Assembly: GCA_001931905.2 (NCBI GenBank)
Contig: MSJI02000701.1
Location: forward strand, 1 to 39,806
Reading direction: 5' to 3'
From: Cladosporium sp. IMV 00045
Taxonomy: Eukaryota > Ascomycota > Dothideomycetes > Cladosporiales > Cladosporiaceae
Length of the DNA stretch: 39,806 bases
The notes under the pieces were generated by a model. The model saw only the letters and a list, made by a program, of their open reading frames with translations. It was not told where the DNA came from and did not search any database. Position 1 is the stretch's first letter, and each line of letters starts with the position of its first letter. Both the position numbers and the translations under genes were made by a program. Shown in pieces: positions 1-9,300 of this stretch.

Positions 1-3000
1 ACAAAGTGCTCTCTCGACTCAACTGCCTCGCCACACTCGCAAAGGTTCGTTTCCGCTGCCTTGATATTGTGCAGGTATCCATTCAGTGGGGTCATGCCCG
101 TACGAAGCTGCGCGAGAATACTCGCCTGTCTCTTGCTGAGGTCGTCGTACATGCGCCGAGTGTGATTTCCAGGCCAGGCAGTGTCGATTCTGCGTACGGA
201 TTCCCCGACAGTCGCCGGCACCTGCTCAGTCGCTCGCCTCAGGCGTTCCTGTCTCCTTTGAACCATACTTCTGGTCAGCCTGGGTCGATCTCTGACCACT
301 CGTTCCTCATCCGTGGATCGTTGCGCTAGCTGCTTTGCCTTTTGGCCCAACTCGAAGATCGGGCTCACCGGGGCCCATGCGAAGACTACGCGGTTGTGGG
401 ATTCGTTCAGACGTCTCACATGTTTTAGAATGCCGCTAATGATCCACTGTCCGGACCTTCGGGTGGCATTTCGCAACGTTACCAGAACGGTGCGGTTGTT
501 GGTGAACACGTGTATGCCCTGGCCTTGTACGCGCGCCGACAGTGTATTGTCGTACACCGCACTGACGACCAAACCAAGTCCCACTTCGATCGAAGCCAGT
601 GCAGCTGTGTAGGCATCGCACTGCGTATTGGTGCCTACCGTCTTGTCGTACTCGCATCGCTCGGAGTTGTTGCGTATCCAGTCGATGCCATCGATGGCGC
701 CGCCGATGCCGACCAGCTGATTTCTGGCCGACGCGCTGGTGGCGACACGGATGCCCTGCATGCCTTGGGCGCACCCGGCTGCCTGCTCACCGTCATTCAC
801 ACTGTTGGCTATATCGAGTCGCGCGTCCCACGGGGCCGAGATGTAGGGCTGGGTCGCCTCCAGCTCATCCATCGGTGCTCCGCCTGCGGACTCTGCGATC
901 TTTTGCAAGGGTGACGTGTACCTCTTGCACGCCCGACGCCTGATCATCTGCGCGAGAGGGTGTGTGCTGGGAATGCTGTGCAGATCGACCCACATCCTCA
1001 GGGCTTTTCGTGAGTGTCGTTCTCCTATCGTGGGCAAGTTGGCTTCTGCCTCTGCCACCGCTGTACCGACCGTCTGGAAACACCCGACCACTGCCTGTCC
1101 ACCGACCCTCTGCACTCGCTTGAGCACCCTCTCTGCACTGGCCCTCCTGGCGTGCGTCCATACGGACGATGCGTAGTCGACCACTGGTGCCACCGTCGCG
1201 TTGAACAGCTTGCGTGTCACTGACGGCGACAGTCCTCGCAGCCGCTTCAGCGCCATGGCCGCCTGTAGACCCCTTGTCGCAGCACGCGCGGTGTGCTCTT
1301 GGTAGCGCAGTCGCGAATCCATGATCAGTCCTAGAATCTTGACGCTGGATGTGGGGTGTACCTCTTCCCCTTTGACGCTTATTGGCTCGTCCGCGGACTG
1401 ACGGCTGTTCCTCGTGAAGTGGATGAAGGCAGTCTTGTCCCCCTCGAAAGAGGCCCCGCTCCTGTTCTCCCACTCGGTCGCTCGCTGTACGATAGCATTG
1501 AGGCGAACCATGTTCTCTGCGACAGTCGCGCCCACGACCCACGCTGTGTAGTCATCGACAAAAGCGATCGCCCCGCCGTTGTGGTCGATTCGTTGCTGGA
1601 CGAGATCCGCATTGAAGAAAAGAAACAGGATGGGTGACAAGGGCGAGCCTTGTGGCAGCCCGGCCTGTTCGAGTGCTCTCACCTCGGACGCCTGCCCATT
1701 CACAACAATCGTGGCCGTGCGTCCGGAGCAGAACGCGCCAATCCAGTTCACTAGGTCCGAAGGGATGCCTCTTGCCGCTAGCCGCTGTAGTAACCTGTCC
1801 TTGTAGACTCCATTGTACGCCCCTTTCAAATCAAAACTAACCAGACTCACCACTTTCTTACTTCTCCAAGCCGTGTAAATGCGCTCTTGGAGGAGCAACA
1901 GCGCCTGCTCGGCAGACCTCTGTTTCCTCGCGCCGAAGTGGTTGGCTGGCAGCAGCCCGTAAGTTTCCACCACGAATGATATCCTCTCTGCGACGACCGC
2001 CTCCAGCAGCTTACCCAAAGTCGATAGCAGTGAGATGGGTCTCCACGCCTTCGCCTGGGTGTAGTCGTCCTTGTTGGGCTTCTTGAGCGGGATGATCTTT
2101 GCTATCTTCCACTGCTGGGGCAGGCTTCCTGTGTCGAGCGACGTCTGAAAAAGCTGACGGACACTCTCACCCACGGCTGGCCATATTTGCCGCCATACTC
2201 CAGCAGGGAGACCGTCTTCGCCTGCGGCTTTCCATGGCTTGGTTTCCGCAAGACATCGCTCGATCTCCTCCACGGTCAGCTCCGGTATGGGTACGGGTTG
2301 TCTCTGTGGTCGGTCTCCTTCGTCCTCTATGTTCTCGGGTAGCGGCGGGAAAAAGGTAGTAAGCAGCTGTTGGGCCTGCTCCGAGTTGTTCATTGTTGTC
2401 GACCCATCCCCTTTCTGTAGAGGTGGGATCCTCGACCACCCCGAGCCATCGCCGGGCTTGAGGTAGCGGCTGGCCTTCCAGATGTTGGTGTCTTCCGCTA
2501 AGAACTCATCCCAGTGCAATCTTTGTTGCTTGCGTATCGCGTCGTGATACTCCTTCGCTGCCGCTCGCGCTTGCTGTTCCAAGTCCGGCAGTGCCTCCCC
2601 GCCTCGTCTCTGCGCACGCGCCCTGTTCCTCCAGTACGTGTAGACCTTGCGGAGCTTCGTGAGGTCCCTGGTCCACCAGCGTTTCGCATACGAGGACGGC
2701 TTGGCTTTGGGTGTCAGCGTGTTGACCGCCTCTAGGACCACCTGCATTAAACGGTCTGCTTGTCTCTGCACGTCGCCACCCGCCGGTCGATCGTTTAACG
2801 CTTGAGCGATAGACTCTCGGATCGCATTCCACGGGGCATTCTTGAACAGCAACCGAGGTTGGGTTGCGTGGTCTGGGATTTCGACGTCAAATGACGTTTC
2901 AATCGCGCGATGATCTGATCCGTGCTCCGTGTCGTGGATCTTGCACTTGAGGACATCCGACGCCAACTCCTGGGACGCCAACATGAGGTCGATCGTGGTA

Positions 3001-3590
3001 GCGTGCATTGCATTCTGCCACGTCTTGGTCCCGCGGGGCAGGAGGCTCTCGAGGCTCCGTCTGTTCATGAGATCGATGATGGGGTCTGCCTCGCCCTGTC
3101 GTGTCGGCAGGACCCCGTCTCCTCCCCACAGCTGGTCATGCCGATTGAAGTCGCCGGCGACCACAACATCAAGGCGTGGGCCACCGCGACGCTGTACCGT
3201 GCTTATTGCGTCGTCGAGCAATCTCATCGTCCCGCTCAACGCTGCGGTGTTGCTCCCTTCCACATACACTGACGCGAGCAACATTGACCTATCCGGCAGT
3301 CGCAGCAGAGCCACTGTGAGGTCTGCCGATGGCACGATCACCTGCTCACACTCGATGTCCTTGCGCACCCAAAGCATGCTTCGCACCGCCCACCTTCCAT
3401 TGTGTCTCTCACTCGGCAGGATGGCCGTCCAGCTCTGATGCCCCATCGGGCTCGTCCTCACCTTGCCGTCCATCTCAAATACATAGGGCTCGCTGATGAC
3501 GAGAGCCGCGTAATTTTCCAGACTCGCGTCGTTCATCAGGCTGTGCTGCACCTCTCGCCGTTTCTGCATGTTCAGTTGTAGAATTTGCAT
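1..3590 (-). CDS. LINE ORF2 protein: AP-type endonuclease, reverse transcriptase, RNase H-like region (partial, no stop in window)
   Basis: Manual translation of the minus strand from ATG at 3590-3588 is open for 1196 codons to the window edge. Residues about 1-230 are an exonuclease-endonuclease-phosphatase domain, with GDFNRHD (D147, N149) and GSDH (D226, H227). The RT domain has motif A SFDLKGAYNGV (D587), motif B GLPQGSPLSP and motif C FVDDY (D679, D680), so its catalytic aspartates are intact. Residues about 950-1090 resemble the RNase H-like region of fungal Tad1 proteins (LVGIGGAI, DAYTAALASI, FTNNRTVL, LGQKAKQLA). The usual acidic residues there look replaced, so RNase H activity is doubtful. 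The visible end has CECG followed by EHF, the start of the typical C-terminal Cys/His finger. The protein reverse-transcribes element RNA at a nicked target. Start choice: the only ATG next to the ORF1 stop, 4 nt away. Confidence 0.92.
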   Translation of the reverse strand, partial: MQILQLNMQKRREVQHSLMNDASLENYAALVISEPYVFEMDGKVRTSPMGHQSWTAILPSERHNGRWAVRSMLWVRKDIECEQVIVPSADLTVALLRLPDRSMLLASVYVEGSNTAALSGTMRLLDDAISTVQRRGGPRLDVVVAGDFNRHDQLWGGDGVLPTRQGEADPIIDLMNRRSLESLLPRGTKTWQNAMHATTIDLMLASQELASDVLKCKIHDTEHGSDHRAIETSFDVEIPDHATQPRLLFKNAPWNAIRESIAQALNDRPAGGDVQRQADRLMQVVLEAVNTLTPKAKPSSYAKRWWTRDLTKLRKVYTYWRNRARAQRRGGEALPDLEQQARAAAKEYHDAIRKQQRLHWDEFLAEDTNIWKASRYLKPGDGSGWSRIPPLQKGDGSTTMNNSEQAQQLLTTFFPPLPENIEDEGDRPQRQPVPIPELTVEEIERCLAETKPWKAAGEDGLPAGVWRQIWPAVGESVRQLFQTSLDTGSLPQQWKIAKIIPLKKPNKDDYTQAKAWRPISLLSTLGKLLEAVVAERISFVVETYGLLPANHFGARKQRSAEQALLLLQERIYTAWRSKKVVSLVSFDLKGAYNGVYKDRLLQRLAARGIPSDLVNWIGAFCSGRTATIVVNGQASEVRALEQAGLPQGSPLSPILFLFFNADLVQQRIDHNGGAIAFVDDYTAWVVGATVAENMVRLNAIVQRATEWENRSGASFEGDKTAFIHFTRNSRQSADEPISVKGEEVHPTSSVKILGLIMDSRLRYQEHTARAATRGLQAAMALKRLRGLSPSVTRKLFNATVAPVVDYASSVWTHARRASAERVLKRVQRVGGQAVVGCFQTVGTAVAEAEANLPTIGERHSRKALRMWVDLHSIPSTHPLAQMIRRRACKRYTSPLQKIAESAGGAPMDELEATQPYISAPWDARLDIANSVNDGEQAAGCAQGMQGIRVATSASARNQLVGIGGAIDGIDWIRNNSERCEYDKTVGTNTQCDAYTAALASIEVGLGLVVSAVYDNTLSARVQGQGIHVFTNNRTVLVTLRNATRRSGQWIISGILKHVRRLNESHNRVVFAWAPVSPIFELGQKAKQLAQRSTDEERVVRDRPRLTRSMVQRRQERLRRATEQVPATVGESVRRIDTAWPGNHTRRMYDDLSKRQASILAQLRTGMTPLNGYLHNIKAAETNLCECGEAVESREHF

Positions 3591-3594
3591 CGGC

Positions 3595-5031
3595 TTAGAC
3601 ATCACTCGCCGGGTAAAGAGTACGACACTGGCGGCTGGGCGATTCGTGGGGCCCGTCGCATATGGCACATCTAGGGTTCTCTGCCTGGCAGTCACTGTGG
3701 CGGTGGCCTGGTTGAGCGCACCTGCTACAAACCTGCGCTTTCGTGCACGAAAATGCTTTGTGTCCGAGGCCCAGACACCTGAAGCACTGCATCGGTCCAC
3801 GCCTGGGCTCGAAGACTCGGGTGAAGGCCGACTCTCCATCCACATTGAAGTATTGGCCCTCCAGCAGCCTCGCTGCGTCTGCGCGCTTAGTCACGTACAC
3901 GACCATAGATCCATACGCCTTTGGCAGATCCTTCCGGCTGAGCCACGCAACTTTCGCAATCCTCACCTCATTCTCCTTCTCTAGCATCTCCACAACACCC
4001 GTTCGAAGCTCGCCGTGCTCGTCCAGCACCGCTGTCCGGCACGCATTGTCTACCTTGACCGGGTACCACTGGTCACGCAGCACACGCGACCCGACCGCTT
4101 TGGTCTTCTCGGCCGCCTCCTTCACCCGTGCGAGCTCACTTTCGTCTCGACAAGTGACGCGGATGCGGGCAGCGTTGCGAGGGTCCCTTGTCACTGCCGC
4201 GCACCGCCAGCCGCTTCCATCCTCTCCGCCACACAACTCTTTCTCGATATTTTGTCTGATTTTGCTCGCGCTCGCGCTGTCCCTCTCCGCCTCTTCGACA
4301 TTCGACACGTCCACGGTGCAGTACAATGTGTCCGTGAAGGTCGAAGGGGTTGTCTGATTGGAGAGTGTTCTCAGGTTACTGGGGTGGCTCCCGGGTGGCG
4401 TGCGCGCGACGTCGGCATATGATGGGTTCGGGCTCGACTGTTGGATGCTAGATAGCTGTTTTTCGACGATGGCCGTGACTCGCTCCTGTACAATACTAGT
4501 GACCTGTTGCTGAACAATACCAGTGACTGTTTCGGTGACAATCTTCATGACTTCTCGCTGCACGATGCTCTTGACCTCTTGCTGTACGACCTGCGTGACT
4601 TCCCGGCGCACTACCTCACTCACCTGTTGTTGCACCGTTCTCTTAACTTCTTCCCCAATGGCATGTACGATTTCTTGCTGCACGGTGACCTTCAACTGCT
4701 CTTGCACCACCTCTCTGACCTCTTGTGCCACAGCCTCCTTTACCTGCCCGACGCCCGGTACTTGGTCGATGGCCTCCTGAACCAGCGCGAAGCGCTCGTC
4801 GACAGAATCGTGAACGCCGGCGATGGCCTTCAGGATCGTCTCCAGGCGGGACTCTTGAACATCGCTGCTTTTGTCGGTGCTTTGACTCGGGATTCTCTCC
4901 CTTGCCAGAGTGCCTCGGTGCAATCTTTTGTAGTCAATCGCGGTGCGCGAAGCTCGCGAGCGGCCCAGACGTGTCACCCCCGGCGACGCGCTGTCGTCAG
5001 GTTGCGGCAACGGGCGCGCAGCGGCGGCCAT
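3595..5031 (-). CDS. LINE ORF1 (Gag-like) protein with octapeptide coiled-coil repeats and three CCHC-type zinc knuckles
   Basis: This is a 478-aa protein from ATG at 5031-5029; the frame is also open 15 nt upstream, but only from a TTG. It probably binds element RNA and packages it with the ORF2 protein. In order it has a basic, proline-rich N-terminus, a long Val/Gln/Glu-rich helical region (about residues 108-195) built of eight-residue repeats, a central region likely to be an RRM-like fold (about 230-390), and at the C-terminus CX2CX4HX4C (CFRCLGLGHKAFSC), a second CX2CX4HX4C (CSRCAQPGHRHSDC) and a third CX2CX3HX6C. This zinc-knuckle trio is typical of Tad1-clade ORF1 proteins. No frameshifts are seen. 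The stop lies 4 nt before the ORF2 ATG. Confidence 0.9.
   Translation of the reverse strand: MAAAARPLPQPDDSASPGVTRLGRSRASRTAIDYKRLHRGTLARERIPSQSTDKSSDVQESRLETILKAIAGVHDSVDERFALVQEAIDQVPGVGQVKEAVAQEVREVVQEQLKVTVQQEIVHAIGEEVKRTVQQQVSEVVRREVTQVVQQEVKSIVQREVMKIVTETVTGIVQQQVTSIVQERVTAIVEKQLSSIQQSSPNPSYADVARTPPGSHPSNLRTLSNQTTPSTFTDTLYCTVDVSNVEEAERDSASASKIRQNIEKELCGGEDGSGWRCAAVTRDPRNAARIRVTCRDESELARVKEAAEKTKAVGSRVLRDQWYPVKVDNACRTAVLDEHGELRTGVVEMLEKENEVRIAKVAWLSRKDLPKAYGSMVVYVTKRADAARLLEGQYFNVDGESAFTRVFEPRRGPMQCFRCLGLGHKAFSCTKAQVCSRCAQPGHRHSDCQAENPRCAICDGPHESPSRQCRTLYPASDV
4447..4710 (-). repeat. Octapeptide-coding (24-bp) diverged tandem repeat within LINE ORF1
   Basis: About 11 consecutive units of eight residues can be lined up, consensus (I/V)-V-Q-x-x-V-x-x, for example VVQQEVKS, IVQREVMK, IVQQQVTS and IVQERVTA. 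On the plus strand the same periodicity appears as recurring ctgt/ctgct-rich 24-mers. The period is 8, not the usual coiled-coil 7. Confidence 0.8.
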
Positions 5032-5143
5032 TGATGGATATGCCAACTAGGCACAATAATTACTTAAAAAGCGTCTTTTCTCTCAATAATAAAAACAAGT
5101 CTCCTCTAGTCCTCATGATTCCTTTGTATTTAGGTGAGACGTA

Positions 5144-5185
5144 GAAGTCTGCCCCACCGTGCGCACAGACCCACCGCGCGCTCAC
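5144..5185 (+). repeat. Left terminal inverted repeat of the Fot1/pogo element (42 bp)
   Basis: It begins gaagtctgccccaccgtg and ends gcgcgctcac. It is an exact reverse complement of 7223-7264 and is preceded by the TA target duplication at 5142-5143. Confidence 0.97.
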
Positions 5186-5245
5186 GCGACGCGGCGGTCA
5201 ACAGATGGCTTCATCATCGTATATATCTCCGTCACCCGAGTAGCT

Positions 5246-7105
5246 ATGGATGCAGCTATTACAGAATTGAGATCGTCAAGTACGCCTTGTGTGGCAGCGG
5301 TGGCCAGAAAGTACGGACTCGTTACGTCAACGCTCAGAAGACGCTGGAAAGGCATGGCCAGCAGTAGAGACCAAGCTATTGAAGACTCGCGATTCCTCAA
5401 TAGCCAGCAAGAGCAGCAACTATTGTCGCATATCAAACAACTCTGTGACAGGTGCCTTCCTCCCACACCAGCGATCATGGCTGATATCGCCGCTCAGCTC
5501 GGAGGAAAGGCTCCTGGACATAACTGGTGCTCGAGATTTGTGCAGCGACACAAGACGGAGCTGGACTCGAGATATCTCGACAGTCTGGACCTGAACAGGC
5601 ACGAGGCTGACTCTGTGGCATCTTTCGAGAGATACTTTTCCGTCGTAGGTAAGAAGGTGGAAGAATATAACATACTGCCGGAGAACACTTACAACATGGA
5701 CGAGAAGGGCTTTCTTCTCGGAAGGATTACTAAAGCCAAACGAGTCTTTCCAAAGGATCTCAAAGCCTCTGGAAAGCTTCTTGCAGCTGGCCAAGATGGA
5801 TCAAGAGAGTGGATCACGGTAGTGGCGACGATCTGTGGCGATGGTACAGCTTTACCTCCTCTTCTGATCTACGACAGTACCTCTGGCTCCATTCAAGACT
5901 CTTGGGTCCAAGACTTCGATTCCAACGAACACGACGCTTGGTTCACATCATCTGCTAGTGGCTGGACATCTGATGAGATTGGTTTCAAGTGGCTGGAAGA
6001 GTTCTTCGACAAGAAGACTCGGGAGAAAGCCAGAAGGCAATGGAGGCTCTTATTCGTCGACGGCCACGGCTCTCACGTCACGCTTAAGTTCCTTGAATGG
6101 GCCCAGGCACACAAGATACTGGTAGCTGTATATCCTCCTCACTCCACACATAGATTGCAGCCTCTAGATGTCGGCTGCTTTGCTCCTCTCGCCACATATT
6201 ATAGCCAGCTTCTAGACCGACAGACCAGGCTCTCGGAAGGCCAGACGCGAATGACGAAGAGAGATTTCTTCAGATGCTTCTATCCAGCGTGGCAAGAAGC
6301 GTTCACTGCGAAGACTGTGAGCTCAAGCTGGTGTAAGACTGGTCTAATTCCTTTCAATCCTGGTTTAGTGCTCAACAAGCTTCAGCCACGGAGCCAGAAG
6401 GAACCGACACCCAGAGGCTCATCGAGCAGTTCTTCTACTTGCTGGGACTCGCCTTCGGGTCTGAGGAAGCTTAGAGGCATCATCGACAAGACGATAGACC
6501 AGAAGACCAAGAAAATGATGAAAAGGCTTAGCGATGACCTCCAGACAAGCAGGGCGGAGGCTACCCTCGAAAGACTTGGAAGACAGAAGGCAATCGAGGC
6601 TCTCAGGCACGAGAAGAAGAAGCGCAAGCGTGGCAGAAAGTTGATGGAGCAATTCAGGGCCGAAGAAGGCTCCGGGGCGATCCTGTTCAGTCCTAAGAAG
6701 GTGAGAGCGGCTCTCGAACTTCAAGCACAGAGGGAGCAAGAGAAGGTACAAGAGAAAGCGGATAAGGAAACTAGGGTTCAAGAAAGAGCGTTGGCGAAGG
6801 TTCAGAAGCAGCAAGCGGTCCAGAGAAGGCGCGAGGAGAAAGCTATAGCTCGAAATGCTCGTAATGCAGCCGAGACTTTGAGGAAGGCTCAGAGGATTGC
6901 GGATAAAGAAGCAAAAGGAGCTCAAAAGCAGGCCGAACTCGTAGCCAAAGCCTCAAGTAAAGGTCAAAGGAGGATTCTGAAGAAGAAAAAGGTGCCTCCA
7001 AAGCCTCCTTCCAACAAGAACACCCCGAAAGCTCAGGAGGCTCCAACACAGCCGAGGTCAAGATCAGGGAGAACCATTCAGACACCAGCTTGGTTATTGA
7101 CTTGA
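5246..7105 (+). CDS. Fot1/pogo-type transposase (HTH_CENPB plus DDE_1 family), DD35D
   Basis: The transposase cuts and pastes the element at TA sites. From ATG 5246 the protein is 619 aa; the frame is open further upstream only from a GTG inside the inverted repeat, so that start was rejected. The N-terminus (about residues 1-115) has a Psq-like helix-turn-helix (AAVARKYGLVTSTLRRR) followed by a CENP-B-type second HTH with GHNWCSRFVQRH. The catalytic core has YNMDEKGF (D152), LLFVDGHGSH (D272) and QPLDVG (D308), giving 35 residues between the last two aspartates. The C-terminal third (about residues 400-619) is Lys/Arg/Glu-rich and probably coiled coil, as in many fungal pogo transposases. 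No stops or frameshifts are seen. It is the only gene of its element. Confidence 0.95.
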   Translation: MDAAITELRSSSTPCVAAVARKYGLVTSTLRRRWKGMASSRDQAIEDSRFLNSQQEQQLLSHIKQLCDRCLPPTPAIMADIAAQLGGKAPGHNWCSRFVQRHKTELDSRYLDSLDLNRHEADSVASFERYFSVVGKKVEEYNILPENTYNMDEKGFLLGRITKAKRVFPKDLKASGKLLAAGQDGSREWITVVATICGDGTALPPLLIYDSTSGSIQDSWVQDFDSNEHDAWFTSSASGWTSDEIGFKWLEEFFDKKTREKARRQWRLLFVDGHGSHVTLKFLEWAQAHKILVAVYPPHSTHRLQPLDVGCFAPLATYYSQLLDRQTRLSEGQTRMTKRDFFRCFYPAWQEAFTAKTVSSSWCKTGLIPFNPGLVLNKLQPRSQKEPTPRGSSSSSSTCWDSPSGLRKLRGIIDKTIDQKTKKMMKRLSDDLQTSRAEATLERLGRQKAIEALRHEKKKRKRGRKLMEQFRAEEGSGAILFSPKKVRAALELQAQREQEKVQEKADKETRVQERALAKVQKQQAVQRRREEKAIARNARNAAETLRKAQRIADKEAKGAQKQAELVAKASSKGQRRILKKKKVPPKPPSNKNTPKAQEAPTQPRSRSGRTIQTPAWLLT

Positions 7106-7222
7106 TACTTATACGTTCTGTCGTCTGTACACTCTCAAATACCGTGTATCAATTTCTTAGTGATTGCGATTGATGTGGTTAAGGAATCCGTTAAATAACA
7201 CGTCCAGCATGCAATTGGAAAT

Positions 7223-7264
7223 GTGAGCGCGCGGTGGGTCTGTGCGCACGGTGGGGCAGACTTC
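7223..7264 (-). repeat. Right terminal inverted repeat of the Fot1/pogo element (42 bp)
   Basis: It begins gtgagcgcgcggtgggtc and ends ggggcagacttc. It is an exact reverse complement of 5144-5185 and is followed by TA at 7265-7266. Confidence 0.97.
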
Positions 7265-7266
7265 TA

Positions 7267-7650
7267 ACCCTAAGAATTTCGGAAATGACCACGATTCCTT
7301 TGCTGACGTTGACCATGATTCCTTTGCTTTAATGTCTATCGAATTCGCTGAAACTTAGTAGCTGACCAGAAACAGAACAGGACGCTTTGCATGCCAATTT
7401 ACAGCTATATAGAGACCATATAGCAGTGTGTATCAGTTGCGACATCTCGGTGTAAGGGGCAGAGGGGCGCTGCTTATGCGAGGGTTATTCCCCACAAAGC
7501 ATTGATCCAGCGTCAGGGCTACAGAACACTTCACCAATTGATCAAAGCAGCAGGCGCAACCATAATAAAAGCGAAACAAACCTAGTTATGCAGGCCTATC
7601 ATTCATCTTATAAAGTAGTATGCCAGTACAATTTTTTCGTAGTCCTGACT
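7267..7650. other. Non-coding DNA right of the pogo element
   Basis: I see no gene. It begins accctaag, so with the TA it reads as a partial telomere-like motif. It holds two copies of a gattcctttg-containing motif at about 7290 and 7310; a third lies left of the transposon at about 5116. This could be the outer 5' leader of the LINE. Confidence 0.5.
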
Positions 7651-7920
7651 GAGAGGATATGTGCCTTTCACTGAGAGGAACGTCCGAAACGGGTTTAGCG
7701 TGTCCAAAACAAAGCGCTCTACCGGTCAAAGGAAACGACGAAAGGAGACGGTAGAAACCACGACGTAGCATGCCGATAGGGAGACGAATGAAAGAAGTGA
7801 AAGAAAGTAAGACTATACGTATGGATATACGGGAGCTTATAGGGCCGTAAAGGGCGTGTTCGTACACGTTTGCCCGCCCGACCTGATGGCTCTTCCCTGG
7901 CAGATCCAACCCTAACCCTG
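7651..7920 (+). repeat. Diverged subtelomeric repeat, copy 1 (ends in CCCTAACCC)
   Basis: Shared blocks with copy 2 include a cctttcac block, a cgtccgaaa block, the sequence tttagcgtgtcc and purine-rich gaaacgacgaaaggagacgg-type sequence. Both copies finish with aaccctaaccctga at their right end. The middle of the repeat is poorly conserved. Copy 2 lies at about 10075-10345, 2.4 kb away in the same orientation. Confidence 0.6.
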
Positions 7921-9257
7921 ACCTGCATCGCCTAAAACTAGCATGACAGATAGCATACCCTGCGAACAGATGCCGGAAGCGCGTCGTCAACATAAGTGCA
8001 CCTTGCGCGTAACGGTACACGTTCCTCGTGCGCGCGCCAAACCCTGCCTAGCGTACCAAGAATTCTAGAACCGAAAAGTTGTCCGGGCGAATGGGCTCGT
8101 CAAGCGCGTCACGCGTGTAGATTCGGGAGTTCGCCACGGCCATGTCAGCCGGCAGCCGGGCCTCAGCCAATCAAATGACAGGGACTGTCGAACAGGCATG
8201 TGGAGTCGACTGGGATGCGCAGATGACAGGGAAGCCTTAGCGGGAGCAAAGCGAGTCAAATGCGACGTCGGCTCTTGTCTCCCTCAGGGTTTACGGGCAT
8301 CAAAGTATCAAAGTGAGGCCGCAAGCCCAAAATTTCGAGGAAGCCCGCCAAAATCATTCCGGCCAAGGAGAAAGCCGAAGTCCAGAGGCGTCTGTGGGAG
8401 GTTGAGGAGAACGGGCGTTGAATTGCTCTCTGGTGAAGTGTCAGACCGACGCGGTCGCAATCCTTCAGCGGAGGCACTGGCCGGTTCGATGCCGACAGCA
8501 TCTTCGGTAGACGGATCAGCGAGGCATCGCGTGGCCAAGGGAAACTTGCTCTGTCTGGAGAGCTTGGGACGAGTGGGATGGCCAGCGCCCTCAGGCATGA
8601 GCGGTCAGGGATTTGTATAGGCGAAAGGGCTGGTCGCCGCCTCCGCACCCACAGCAATACTTTCACCCGGGTACTCGCAGGTACGGCGGCTTCCTGGGCA
8701 GCGACTGCCTTTCTGGTAGATGGGGACGAGAAAGCTTCAACTGCGTGCTCCGCAGAATAGCCTTGCCGTTCCGCTCGGACGGTATCCTGGGCGACCAGCG
8801 AGGGCATGTTGGCGTTCCTTTGTCGGCAGAGGGTAAATGGTGAGGAGACAGGCCGAGCATCAGGGGGGAGTTACTGGCTGTCAAGTATTTGAGCGAGCGT
8901 CTGCAGAAGCGAGCGTCGAGCGAATTGAAGGAGTCCCAAGGCTGCTGTGGCTCGATAGGCGGCCCCAGAACAGGCGCATCGCTACAATGCACGGCGCATG
9001 CGTACGGCGTCAGGAGGAGTCACCAAGGCTCACAGCAGACCTCACCGGACCGTCGGCGTGGCCGCAGATTGCAGGCACTGTGTCAAGAAGCAAGGCTCTG
9101 CCGAGAAGCGAGCCGATCGCAAAGAGAAAGGCGCAGACGTGCAGAACTGAGTAAGAGCCAACGCGACCGTGCTACCGCGGTGTACAGACCATCGTCAGAG
9201 ACGGCGGCAAGAGGAGCGACGGGAGGGGCTGAAGAAACCACGGGACCGCTTGGGATG

Positions 9258-9300
9258 CCATGCAATGCAATGCAATGCAATGCGATGCAATGCAATGCAC
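9258..9300 (+). repeat. Pentanucleotide microsatellite (ATGCA)n
   Basis: About eight consecutive atgca units are visible, with one unit changed to atgcg. Confidence 0.93.

Larger units (their letters stand above)
1..5141 (-). mobile_element. Tad1-like non-LTR retrotransposon (LINE), 5' part, truncated by the window edge
   Basis: Two adjacent minus-strand ORFs have the classic LINE order: an ORF1 nucleic-acid-binding protein with three zinc knuckles, then an ORF2 with endonuclease, reverse transcriptase and an RNase H-like region. The ORF1 TAA (3595-3597) and ORF2 ATG (3588-3590) are separated by only 4 nt, which suggests termination-reinitiation. Both frames are open, so the copy is young or still active. 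The 3' end lies outside the window. The 5' leader lies right of 5031; its outer limit is unclear because a DNA transposon is inserted at 5142/5143. The element may continue beyond that insertion to about 7330, because a short motif (gattcctttg) occurs at about 5116 and twice at about 7290-7320. That extension is an inference. Confidence 0.9.
5144..7264 (+). mobile_element. Fot1/pogo-type (Tc1/mariner superfamily) DNA transposon, apparently intact
   Basis: The 2121-bp element is bounded by perfect 42-bp inverted repeats and flanked by a TA dinucleotide on each side (5142-5143 and 7265-7266), the target duplication expected for this superfamily. It contains one long uninterrupted transposase ORF. 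Perfect terminal repeats and an intact ORF imply a recent insertion and possible autonomy. It sits just upstream of the LINE ORF1, probably inside the LINE leader. The left inverted repeat overlaps GTG-started reading frames, but the transposase ATG lies inside the element at 5246. Confidence 0.95.

Noticed and set aside
5032..5046. LINE ORF1 start at 5046
   Set aside because: The codon is TTG; the ATG at 5031-5029 is five codons downstream.
5159..5245. Longer transposase starting at 5159
   Set aside because: The codon is GTG and lies inside the terminal inverted repeat; ATG 5246 precedes the helix-turn-helix and fits the family.
8256..8807. 183-codon minus-strand ORF in the gene-free block
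   Set aside because: No domain, overlapped by equally long frames on both strands, and an Arg/Pro/Ser-rich composition typical of chance frames in GC-rich DNA.
9258..9300. (ATGCA)n tract as a regulatory element
   Set aside because: A plain microsatellite in gene-free DNA with nothing linking it to a gene.
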